DNA from: Ampelomyces quisqualis
Taxonomy: Eukaryota > Ascomycota > Dothideomycetes > Pleosporales > Phaeosphaeriaceae
Reading direction: 5' to 3'
Length of the DNA stretch: 64,000 nt
Assembly: GCA_018398575.1 (NCBI GenBank)
Contig: JAGTXZ010000005.1
Location: forward strand, 620,001 to 684,000
Below are positions 10,842 to 20,032 of this stretch, in pieces (positions within the stretch are counted from its first letter, which is position 1; the number at the start of each line of letters is the position of its first letter). The notes under the pieces are model-generated. The model made no database searches. It was not told the origin of the DNA and saw nothing but the letters and a program-made list of their open reading frames with translations. Made by a program: the position numbers and the translations under genes.

Positions 10842-11450
10842 TTAGCGTGCCAGTTTCTTCTTCCTTTTTGTCCACAGCAGAAGAACCGCTTGCCATTCAT
10901 TTTCCACGCGCCGCTCCTCATAGACCTTCTGCTTGCGTGTCAAAGCGAGCACAGTATCACGCCCAGCTTTCGCAGCTGCTTCGTCTTGGTGCGATTCACC
11001 AGCCGAGCATGCGATTGCACCGAGGATTTCGCCATTGCCGGAGGAGCAGAGGATGGGGACGTCGCCGCCGAAGGCGCAGAAGCGGCCTGAACGGCGTCAA
11101 CTAATGCCAGAGGTTGTGCTGCCCAGCCAGAAGTTTTTCTGATCTGTACAATGGTCAGTTGCTAAAGTATGCAGGAGCATACGAAGAGAAAACTAGCATG
11201 TGGATGTCCGTATTCGGTTACCCGCAGTCATGGAGGCCATGTCCATTGCAGCGTTTGTGGATGTGGTTTTTGCGCCGTCCATGCGCGTGAAGGAGAAGAA
11301 ATGTGTGTGTGCGTCGACTACGGCTATGCTCCTATCGTACTTTCAGCTGTTTATGAGGTCTTCTCCAGCTTTTTATACGTACATCGGCACTCCGACTGCG
11401 GCTTGCGATGAAACTCTGGCACCATTTGGCGGAAGTGTAGGCACAGAAGT
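10842..11450 (-). pseudogene. Decayed HbpS/GlcG-like (DUF336) gene
   Basis: Read on the minus strand, fragments of a HbpS/GlcG-family (PF03928) protein appear in the expected order but in shifting frames. First is a VGVPMYV and SIAVVDAHTFLL strand, with two in-frame stops between them. A one-base shift later comes FTRMDGAKTTSTNAAMDMA (the family's F-x-R-M-D-G-A core). Then follows a gap, and a frame with a TGA before RFCAFGGDVPI, GEILGAIACSAGE and HQDEAAAKAG, ending at a TAA (10842-10844). Family members are small proteins, some linked to heme or to glycolate operons. At least one frameshift and three stop codons make expression as a full protein impossible. The family call rests on motif order, not on a search. 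Confidence 0.65.
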
Positions 11451-12130
11451 GGTCGCCAACGCTCTTGGTGACATGCCGAATTTTCGGAACTCCTGGTAAA
11501 TCCAATTTACATTCAATATTTGCAAGATACATAGTAGTGTTACAGGAGCCTCAGTGGGCGCTTTGGTGTTGAGAGAATGCGGATGCTCGTGTGCAAAGCT
11601 GCCACATATGCGACTACACTATGCTTGAAGAGAAAAGTGACAGTAGAATGGGCAAGTAAGGCGATTGAATATGGGTGACTACAATCCTTTATGATTGACA
11701 ATAGGTGGCAATACTGGCACATGGGAGGTCCGGCCATGCGCGGATTCCCAGGACAGAAGTGGAGTAGAACGGCAGGCCAAGCCCAAATCCTGGGATTCAT
11801 GGAAACCGGAGACATGCTTATCTCAAAGTATGACTTGTGGCTGGAAGCCTCCGAGTCGGTGCTATGGTGCCATGGTGGTGAGAAATCTATGGACCGGTTC
11901 CTTTGACCGAATTAGGCAATGTGTGTGCATTCCAAGTCCATGAGATTCTAGGCGACTCTACCAACCAGCCTCATAGTTGAATATCCAAATAATAGGAATG
12001 AAAGGGTTTGGTATCAGTACATGGCACGCGTGTCGCGCTCATTCGGTAAAGTGAAGTTGCAAGAACATACGTATGTGTGGCAGAGAAGTGTGCGGACAGG
12101 TGCCGTACTGATCATGAGGATCATATTCAT
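11451..12130. other. Intergenic, no gene seen
   Basis: Only short, overlapping and unconvincing frames. No repeat or RNA gene recognised. Confidence 0.45.
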
Positions 12131-12270
12131 CAGACTTCTTCATCGTCAGACTTCTTCATCGTCAGACTTCTTCATCGTCAGACTTCTTCATCGTCAGACT
12201 TCTTCATCGTCAGACTTCTTCATCGTCAGACTTCTTCATTGTCAGACTTCTTCACTGTCAGACTTCTGCA
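12131..12270. repeat. 16-bp tandem repeat, about 8.75 copies
   Basis: The unit CAGACTTCTTCATCGT recurs at exact 16-bp spacing from 12131 (12131, 12147, 12163 and so on to 12259). The first six or so units are identical; the last ones drift (CATTGT, CACTGT, then CTGCAT). Because 16 is not a multiple of three, each frame reads a 16-residue Ser/Phe/Leu-rich repeat, so the frames across it are an artefact of the array and not evidence of a gene. It is a minisatellite. Confidence 0.9.
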
Positions 12271-13204
12271 TACAAACCATTTGATATCCGATCCCATCAT
12301 TGCACAGTAGCACATAGTTGCCCGTTGTGTAGCGTGATGCTCTTTTCAACTAGATCGAACAAGAATTCGTCGTCGCTCAAGTGACAAATATAAACCTTCA
12401 CTGACTCAAGCCCTAGTAAGTCGACGTACAACATGATAAAGAGATATTCTATATATACTCTACAGCAGACTGTAATCCTAGACATAACGTTGATTCATAT
12501 CTCAAAGGTAGACAGACTGCATCTAAATCGTGGCTAGGCGTGTAGTCATATGCGTCCCATCACGAGTTATTGCTAGGCCTAACTTAGTGCCTCGCGCTAG
12601 CCGGATCTAGATTTAGCTCAAGGTAGAGAGGTCTCGACGCGAGTCGCTTTCACCAACTTGACGTTATTTTCTCTCCTACCAGTGGTGGTATAGTAGTTTA
12701 ATATCCGTAGAGACATCAAATTTGCATTTCAAGTCATGTCGGGCTTAGCGAAAGGCGAAACCCCTCTCGCTCGCAGGTACCCAGCGCGGCGAAGCATAAC
12801 ACCATGTACTTCAACAACACCTGCAGGCTTTGAATGCCATAAGATCTGTACAGAGAAGTTTCCCGCCATCGCACTCAAATCGAGATGTACCTCTAGTTGT
12901 GAGCTGTGTTCCTGAGCGCACAAGACTGCAATGAATCGCTCCGACAATCGCAGTGAGCGCGCGAGCATGCCTTGTTCTTGCTTTCACCTCTTGTTTTACC
13001 TCAAAGAGATTTTCACCTTGTGGGACATACCTTTGCTATTGTTGCCCCGTTACGATCTTATTGTGAGGAAATCCCACCTTTGCGACGTCTTTGTTCTTGC
13101 AGCAACAAGATTTCCGTCGCCGTTCAACGATTCCTCGAACACGAGACACCACCAAATTTGACAAAGTCGCAAATCCAACGTCCACCACGAATCCAGTCAA
13201 CTCG
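12271..13204. other. Upstream region of the membrane coiled-coil gene
   Basis: No gene recognised. The last 200 bp before 13205 are pyrimidine-rich and open in several frames, and could be the leader of the following gene. Confidence 0.45.
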
Positions 13205-14350
13205 ATGGCGCATCAAATTATACAGCATGTGCTCCAGAACAACGTCTTCTGGGGCCTCGCTATCACGACGCTGCTCGGAGTACCTCAGCTCGCGGAATAT
13301 GTCAACCCCAAAACCCTGCCAGTATTCTCTACGGAGCAGCTCTGCACGACTACCGGCGAAATGGGCACGATTGTCGCGCAGATTCAGCCCGAACCCATCA
13401 TCAAGAACATTACGATTACGGAGTTCGTAGGCACTTCTACTGCGTTCGACGTCGTCACCTCCACCGTTACAACCCACTCCCTGTCCACCGTCACCGAATC
13501 ATTCACTTTGTATGCCGAACCCAGCATCGATACCGTCACATCCATCATGACTGTAGAACTTGTTTCCACCGTCACTGAACCTTTCACTGTCCACGCCGAC
13601 CCTAGAACCCACACCACGACTTCAATCCAGACATCCACAGTAACCGCCACGGAGACTGTATTCAGTGACGCGGCATCTCGGCCGAAGATCGATCTATCGT
13701 GGCTTGAATGGGGTTTGATTGTTCTTACAGCAGCATTCATTGCGGGAGCGCTTGTACACTTGTTCAAGGTCACACGACAGCCTTGGTACATCAACGTCCT
13801 CGAAGACACCAACAAAGCGACACAAGAGCGGAATGAAGCTATCTGCGAAAGGCAAGGTCTCGAGCGCGAGATTGCGGAACTCAAGAAGATGAATGAAGGC
13901 AAGAAGGCGAATTTTCTGAAAGCTTACCAATCCGAACGCGACGACCTTCAGGCTACCATTGTCAGGCAGCGCACTCGGTGGGAACGCTTTGCAAAGACGG
14001 TCGAAGAGCTCGATGGAATCAAGGTGAAAGAAGCTTGGTTCGACCACGAAAAGTTGCACAAAGCGGTGGTGGACACCTTCAAACAGCAAAGGAAGGAGGT
14101 CAGCTACCAAAAGCATTGGGCCAAAGCTCGAGAGCTGAACGAGGAGCTTACCGTGGCAAATGAGAGGATCGAATATCTGCAGCGTAGGGAGAGTGCACTC
14201 GGAAACACCATTCATGAGTGTGGAAAGGATGTAGATGTGGGCATAAGGAATGAACTGCGTCGGCTTCAGGAGGAGGTGGAGGCGGACACAGATGAAATCA
14301 GGTCATTGAAGGCGCAGCTACGGGTGGCAAAAGGGTTCACTGGATTCTAA
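13205..14350 (+). CDS. Membrane-anchored coiled-coil protein with Thr/Val-rich repeats, 381 aa
   Basis: Single exon from the ATG at 13205; the open frame extends upstream without another ATG. Residues 11-28 are hydrophobic (NNVFWGLAITTLLGVPQL) and may act as a signal anchor. Residues of about 60-155 are rich in Thr, Val and Ser with repeated STVTE-F-T-x-x-A-x-P units. A strong transmembrane segment follows (WLEWGLIVLTAAFIAGALVHLF, about 164-185), and the rest to about 375 is a long charged helix-forming region with heptad character. A plausible layout is a Thr-rich outer or lumenal region, one membrane span and an inner coiled coil; topology is inferred. No family recognised. It is the first of three consecutive plus-strand genes whose products are dominated by coiled coils. 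Confidence 0.7.
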   Translation: MAHQIIQHVLQNNVFWGLAITTLLGVPQLAEYVNPKTLPVFSTEQLCTTTGEMGTIVAQIQPEPIIKNITITEFVGTSTAFDVVTSTVTTHSLSTVTESFTLYAEPSIDTVTSIMTVELVSTVTEPFTVHADPRTHTTTSIQTSTVTATETVFSDAASRPKIDLSWLEWGLIVLTAAFIAGALVHLFKVTRQPWYINVLEDTNKATQERNEAICERQGLEREIAELKKMNEGKKANFLKAYQSERDDLQATIVRQRTRWERFAKTVEELDGIKVKEAWFDHEKLHKAVVDTFKQQRKEVSYQKHWAKARELNEELTVANERIEYLQRRESALGNTIHECGKDVDVGIRNELRRLQEEVEADTDEIRSLKAQLRVAKGFTGF

Positions 14351-14926
14351 TCCAAGTGACCTCAGATAACCTGAGAGGTCTACAGAATGGTCCTTGAAAC
14401 AGGTTGTTGATTGTGGTAGGCCGAGTTTTGGAGTCACGAAGGCCGTTGTCTACTCCATCTTTCACTATGTTGACTAGTGAGCGTTTGCTGTTTTATCTAT
14501 GTAATAAAGACATTGAATGTCTATTTTTCTCATCTCCTTCACAATCCCAACTCTCCTATCAACTCAACAGTAGACTGGTCATTGACTAGTGCGGCGGTAC
14601 AAGGCTACTGAGACAGGTACTTTCATCCACTCGTTTGCGCCACAAACTTGGCTTGTGCTCTTCCTCAAGAGTACCGGGCTGTGCGAAATTGATTCATTCC
14701 AAAACAATACTACCTTGGCTTTCAACTCAACAGAAGCCTGGTCAGTAAAGGAGCCAGCAGTACAGAGGCTACGCCAACTTGATTCCGTCCACAGTGCACA
14801 CCAACACTACCTTGTCCGCCAGCTCAACGTATAATCACAACCACATCTTAACCTTTCTCCATTAAGAAAAATTTCAAAGCTACCTATCTCTTGATCAGTA
14901 CCTTGTTTGTCATCGAGAAAAACACA
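14351..14926. other. Intergenic with two imperfect repeat units
   Basis: Two related stretches lie about 165 bp apart: CAACTCAACAGTAGACTGGTC (about 14558) and CAACTCAACAGAAGCCTGGTC (about 14723), each followed by a GGTACAAGGCTAC or AGTACAGAGGCTAC block. This looks like an old local duplication just before the next gene. No protein-coding gene seen. Confidence 0.5.
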
Positions 14927-16797
14927 ATGGCTCCTCAACACCGCTCGGTTCGTATGCCGTCGTCGGCTCGTAAGCCCAACTCCCAAGTCACGAAGGTTGC
15001 CCCTGGTGTCTCCACCGCGACCTATGACGCGGAACAGCAGTTCTGGAAGATTCAGGCATCATACATGCAAATGCTGGCTCGAAGCGCTGGTGTTAAGCAA
15101 CAATACCGAGCCCAAGTGACGAGCCTCAGAAAGAGCTGGAGAGCCGCCCAGTGTGGCAGTGTGAGGTTTCCCGTCTTCAAAATCTCATCAATTACGGCTT
15201 GGCCATCGTTAATAATGCCACCGAAACACAGAAGGAGGGCCATATTCACTCAGGAAATGGCAAAGAGCTACAAGAGCTCGTGTCTCGCATGAGGACTACA
15301 ATCACTACTATGACCGAGCAACGTGACAACGCTTTGGATAAGTTGCATGCCGCCGACACATCCGTGATCAATATCACGGAAGAGTGGAAAAAATGCCACG
15401 ATGAGCTGGAGGATCTCAAAACGAAAGCTAGAATATGGCAGGTCGAGAGCGCGAACGCTCAAGTTGAGGAACTGAAGTATCTAACATCCATTGCCGAACT
15501 GCAATCTCACCTCGCGAAGTCTAGCGGTGCTCTAGAAAAGGAGCTGGATGATCACAACAGTACTCGCAACGCCCTTGTTGAGCGTAACAATACCTTGGAG
15601 ACTACACGAGCTGATCTGCGCGGAGTCGAGCTGGAGCACCAAGATCTTATGGCTAAACACGACAAACTTGCACAGGAATTTGGTACTCTCCAGGACTTCC
15701 ATGACAAGATGAATCAAGAGCGAGATCTCCTGCAACAGGATCGGGACGCCTGTGTGGAGTCCAAAGCTGGCTACTCATCAACGATCAAGTCATGGAGCTA
15801 GCCAAAACACAGCGGGAGGTGCGAGCAGCGCAAGTGAAGATTTGGCAGCTCAAAGACGCCAACGATGTGTTCAAAGGTATGGCATTGACATGGGAGAAAA
15901 ACGTGGGCGCTGGTGTTTCGATCGACTCTGGAACCAATGCTGCTGCGCACGAAAACATCGAGGTGTCGAAAACTGAACAGTCCCGATCTGGCGGTCTGGA
16001 TTTTGATGCTATTGGGGAGCTGCGCTCGCTTGCGACAGCTCCTATGTTCACTCCGGCTTCGTCTCAGACCGACGAAACAAGCATCAATGCAAACGATGTC
16101 ACTCTCCCCGTAGACTCATCTGCAACAATCAAAAATTCCAAATACTCGGCCAGTACTTGTCAAGGAAGAGCGTAGCATATCTCCCCGTGTCGCTCCAGTC
16201 CCAGAAAATGCCAACCTGACGCAGCTCAACTTCACAAAGATGGAAACTAATCCCAAGAACCCGTTCGCCAGCCTAGACACCCCTCGCATAGATGAGGAGA
16301 GTGATGAATCCAGCGATGAATGCCACGAGGAACTAGATGAGAAACACGTCCTGGACGGAGTGAACGCTCTGCGCGAGCAACATCCAAACGTCTTCCCAGA
16401 TGGCCACTCTACCCATACTCAAGCCAAGGCTCCTGAGCCCGCCAAACCATCCACGGGCATGATGAGCAGCAGGTGGGCTAGTGACAGTGCAAACACTGTT
16501 CCCACGCCAATATCTTCGAACCCGCCGCAACGGTTTTCGCAGGCTCCATCCTCTACTACCCCTTCCGCGACTCACAATGCGACCCAAGCTCCTTCCCAGC
16601 ACAAGGCCCCGGAGCCACGCAAGCTATCCGCCGGCATACTGAGCAGCATGTGGGCTTCGAGCAGTATCGGCACTCACTGCGTGTCGCCTGCAAGTAGATA
16701 TGGTCGGCCTCGGCGTGGTGGGCAAGTGATGGTGCGCGTTGAGGCGCGGCAGTGGATCGCTGGACATGCTCCGGGGGCGGAAGAGTTGGAATCTTGA
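14927..16797 (+). pseudogene. Frameshifted coiled-coil gene with a duplicated GxxSSxWAS motif
   Basis: Good coding sequence moves between frames. It starts at ATG 14927 (MAPQHRSVRMPSS), shifts near 15095-15130 into a frame running to about 15765, shifts again into a frame covering 15771 to about 16140 (INDQVMELAKTQREVRAAQ), and shifts back at about 16135-16150 to end at 16797. Pieces 2 and 3 read as one continuous coiled coil; the last piece is acidic and then Pro/Ser-rich. That last piece contains two 20-residue units of the form KAPEPxKxSxGxxSSxWAS, about 60 residues apart. A 44-nt intron (15090-15133) could explain the first shift, but I find no acceptable intron for the other two. Either the gene is recently dead, or the sequence carries indel errors. 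Unbroken, it would encode about 620 residues. Family unknown. Confidence 0.6.
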
Positions 16798-17544
16798 TTT
16801 CAGTGCAGATGGAAGATGTGCAGGGCATGAGAGGATACATGGTAGGCGAGTAGCAAAAGAGGGTATGCGAGTGCTTGCTGGATCCATGCCGCTAGTCCCA
16901 GATCATGTATTTGCGTGAGGATCATGTGCCCATGACAAGATCACCATACACCTGGGTTAAGAACGGTTCAAATTCTTCTTTCGAATAATGTAGTCCTGCT
17001 AAGTTGCCAGATCAGTGTTGGGTGGGATTTGGGACGGTCGCGATCTCAACAGTTTGGAAAAGGGTCTCCCTACCACGGCATGGGATTCGTGGCGAGTATA
17101 TATTCAACACATTCCCCTCTGTAGTTTGAGGTGCACATCACATATCTCCCTTCTCACTCAGCCTGCACCAAGTCGTCGTTGCCACCTTAGGATTTGCGCA
17201 TCCCAACCCGACCAAGCCATAGTATAATAGTATTCGCCAGGACTCTTCGGCACACCTGGACAAGAAGCCTCCCACAAAGCTCCATACTCGTCGCGAGAGT
17301 ACGCATCTCACAACATCCTACCGACGGTGAAGGCTGCGCTCCCACACCGATTTGTGGATCGCACGGGCCCGCCCCCAGCTGGAGTTCACTTCTCATTCAC
17401 CTTGCGCTTGAGCATCACGCGCACACCCCGCCACCCACAATAGGAAGCGACACCAGCCTCCTCTATTCTGTGCCTTGGGTCGAATATTCGGTTGCCTATT
17501 GTGCGCAAAAATCTTCCATTGTGACGGCGTAGCGCGGTTTCCCA
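16798..17544. other. Upstream region of the heptad-repeat gene
   Basis: No gene seen. A T-arm-like GGTTCAAATTC near 16968 was checked and lacks the rest of a tRNA. Confidence 0.45.
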
Positions 17545-17550
17545 TATAAA
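17545..17550 (+). promoter_or_regulatory. TATA box of the heptad-repeat gene
   Basis: TATAAA in the context CCCATATAAACTGG, 226 bp before the chosen ATG at 17776 and followed by a strongly C/T-rich leader. Position and context suggest a core promoter. Confidence 0.5.
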
Positions 17551-17775
17551 CTGGCCTGCCCCTCCTGCTGCTCCTTCCTTCTTCATACTCTCCACACTCT
17601 TGTTCCACTCACCACCAATTCTACTTCCCCAGCCTTGGAGCCCCTTGAAAGTGCTTCTGCACACTTCTTAGCCACATCGCGACTCGTCTGCATAGCTTTC
17701 GGCCGCAAATACACTCACCTTTCCCACCATCCCACCACACCCACTGCACTCAGCTCCACCACTTTCTTCCCCGAC

Positions 17776-19503
17776 ATGTCGACTCAGACCAGAACCAACA
17801 ACATGCACGGCCGAAACAGCTCGTCTGGAAGCGGCAAGAGCAGGTACAGCAACAAGCGCGTCCCGCAGGCGCCCCGCGCTCCTCGCCCGCAGCTGGCTGG
17901 TGCCTGGGGTATGAACGCGGAATCCCTCATTGCCGAGAACGACAGGAAGAAAGCCGATGAGGCTCGCGAAGAGTACATTCGCATGGGCGGTGTCGCCATC
18001 CGTCCCTCGATGCAGGAGACCTTCAAGGACCAGCGCGGACAGAAGCTCACTCAAGAATACGCCAAGATCGGCGGCGGCGACGACGACGACGACGACGCTG
18101 ACGACTCCGAGGTCCTTCCTGAGGTCAGCTTCCATGTCGCATCCGTTGTCAAGACCGACGAGGTGACTGCGTCCGCCGCCAACATCACCGAGCGGTCCGA
18201 CACCACCAAGGTCGCCCTTCCCGTTGAAGCTACCGCTACATCGGCCACCGCCGCAGCCACCATTGCGCGCGACGAGACAGACGCCAACATCACCATCGAT
18301 GTCGCTCCTAGCACTACCACTTCATCATCCACAGTCGGCACCGAGACCGAGTGCGACGCAAAGGCGAGCAAAGCTGTTGTCTCTGTCGCTGCAGCCACTA
18401 CAACCGGCACATCCCCCATCATCACTGCCACCAAGGCTCGCCAGGTCAAGGCCGAAGTCGCCGCACCCATCGTGGTCGCGAGCAAAACTGCCGTCTCTGT
18501 CATGCCAACCTCGTCGACTGTCACGTCTCCCACCATCACTGCCACCAAGGCTCGCCAGATCAAGGCCGAAGTCGCCGCACCCACCATGGCCACTACCTCT
18601 TGGTTGCCATACCCTACTTCGGCCGCGACGAAGCCAAACAAGAAGAAGACCACAACCATTGCTCGCGTCGAGATCGCTGCTGCTCCTGCCAAGAAGCCTG
18701 TCTCCAAGATTGCAGAGTTCGTTGTCGACGTCGTAGAGCGATCTACTGCAGTCAAGGCCGCGATGAATACTTCCTTGAAGCAGTGCGACTGGAAGATGAA
18801 GTCCGCGGACGAGAAGCTCGGCAAGGCTGGTCAGCAGTTCGCCAAGCGACAACAGGAGCTGCGCGAGATCCGGATCCGCGAGATTGACCCAGTACTCTAC
18901 GACGATGCGATGAAGCATCCAGAGACTAGACTGCAGCTGAGTCTCGCTGAGTACAACTGCAAACAGTTGGCTGCCGAGAACGAGAAGCTGAAAGCCCGTT
19001 CCCTCGAGAGCTGCAAGGCCAGCACTCAACTCAAGAAGGACAACAGGGAGCTGAAGCGTGCTGTTGAGCAGATCACCGCCGCCACGCCCGCTGTTACACC
19101 CTCCGAATCGAACACCGTCACGGAGCAGGCCAAGATGGAACAGCAGATGGCTGAGATGCGGGAGCAGAATGATGCGCACAAGAAGGAACTGGATGCGTAC
19201 AAGAAGGAAATGCATGCGTACAAGAAGGAAATGCATGCGCAAAAGAATGAAATGCATGCGCAAAAGAAGGAAATGCATGCGCAAAAGAAGGAAATGGATT
19301 CGCACAAGAAGGACCTGGATGCGTACAAGAAGGAGTTGGACTTTCTACGCTGGCTTCAGTCTGTACGTCGCAATTCGAGCGGCTCTCGCACAATGCCATC
19401 AGGCCAAGACAGCAAGTCAGCCTCGCACGCTTCAGTTGATATAGCCTCAACCGACAGCAATGCTGTTGAGCTCGCGTCGAAGGTCAAGGCTACCAAGGAT
19501 TAG
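17776..19503 (+). CDS. Low-complexity coiled-coil protein with perfect heptad repeats, 575 aa
   Basis: Single exon; I chose the ATG at 17776 (MSTQTRTNNMHGR) because the upstream in-frame sequence looks like C/T-rich leader. In order: a basic Ser/Gly/Pro-rich head (1-50); a charged segment; an Asp run (about 99-107); an Ala/Thr/Val-rich region (about 115-310) holding a tandem duplication of 38 residues (18367-18480 and 18481-18594, core ITATKARQ[VI]KAEVAAP); then a long helical region. The helical region ends in eight exact-length heptads of the type AxKKExx (19174-19341; for example AYKKEMH, AQKKEMH) before a Ser-rich tail. No catalytic domain or membrane segment is seen. The heptads would form a rigid highly charged helix or coiled coil. 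Family unknown; likely a structural or scaffold protein. Confidence 0.75.
   Translation: MSTQTRTNNMHGRNSSSGSGKSRYSNKRVPQAPRAPRPQLAGAWGMNAESLIAENDRKKADEAREEYIRMGGVAIRPSMQETFKDQRGQKLTQEYAKIGGGDDDDDDADDSEVLPEVSFHVASVVKTDEVTASAANITERSDTTKVALPVEATATSATAAATIARDETDANITIDVAPSTTTSSSTVGTETECDAKASKAVVSVAAATTTGTSPIITATKARQVKAEVAAPIVVASKTAVSVMPTSSTVTSPTITATKARQIKAEVAAPTMATTSWLPYPTSAATKPNKKKTTTIARVEIAAAPAKKPVSKIAEFVVDVVERSTAVKAAMNTSLKQCDWKMKSADEKLGKAGQQFAKRQQELREIRIREIDPVLYDDAMKHPETRLQLSLAEYNCKQLAAENEKLKARSLESCKASTQLKKDNRELKRAVEQITAATPAVTPSESNTVTEQAKMEQQMAEMREQNDAHKKELDAYKKEMHAYKKEMHAQKNEMHAQKKEMHAQKKEMDSHKKDLDAYKKELDFLRWLQSVRRNSSGSRTMPSGQDSKSASHASVDIASTDSNAVELASKVKATKD
18367..18594 (+). repeat. Tandem duplication of 114 bp inside the heptad-repeat gene
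   Basis: Two adjacent in-frame 114-bp units, each encoding 38 residues that begin with SK and end with KAEVAAP plus four more residues. The second half of each unit is nearly identical at the DNA level (ATCACTGCCACCAAGGCTCG in both). Confidence 0.85.
19174..19341 (+). repeat. 21-bp tandem repeats encoding eight heptads
   Basis: Eight consecutive 21-bp units, each encoding one seven-residue helix turn pair with KK or KN followed by E or D. Several central units are identical in DNA except for one or two bases, so the array probably expands and contracts by slippage while keeping frame. Confidence 0.9.
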
Positions 19504-20032
19504 GTGCTTCATGGCAGCAGAGACGGTAGAACAATGAAGATGGGCTGGTCCTTTAGTTTAGTACACCGAGCTTTGCTACGTTTCTTACGGGATTTGGAAA
19601 GATATCAAGGGTCTTGTGGGCTTATGAGAGATGATTGAGATGAATAAAGTTTACCAAAACAAAGCTTGACGTGCCTTGCCTTGGGTGAATTCATGACACG
19701 CCTACACCTCTTCTGACGCTTGAAGATCCCAGCTTTTCCTCTCTCCTTGCTCCTCCCAAACTTCCAAGGGGATGCCATGCACACTTCCCCAGCTCCAAGT
19801 GCCATGACGCGAAGATTTGTCCGGCAAGGGTGGACGCCTCCGAGGCTTGGCGTTGAATTAACTCCTGACATCGCACCTTTCGAAACCTGCGGAACACATC
19901 AAAAACTATTTGCATTCTCGCATAAGACATTACTAAATTCTGGAAATCTATCTTGCGGGCGGCCCTTTTCTAAGCCGTACCGGTATACGTTGGTGTCGCG
20001 CCACCAAGGCCCGACGTGTCTTGGTATCCTAA
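19504..20032. other. Convergent 3' intergenic region
   Basis: Tail-to-tail gap between the heptad-repeat gene and the glycerate kinase. No gene seen. Confidence 0.55.

Noticed and set aside
12131..12270. CRISPR-like array
   Set aside because: Units are directly adjacent without spacers; it is a minisatellite in a eukaryotic genome.
16940..17000. tRNA-like B-box word GGTTCAAATTC
   Set aside because: No A box, no acceptor stem and no T-stem pairing around it.
18051..19328. Long minus-strand frames opposite the heptad-repeat gene
   Set aside because: They are low-complexity mirrors of repetitive coding DNA (FLLLRMH-type repeats).
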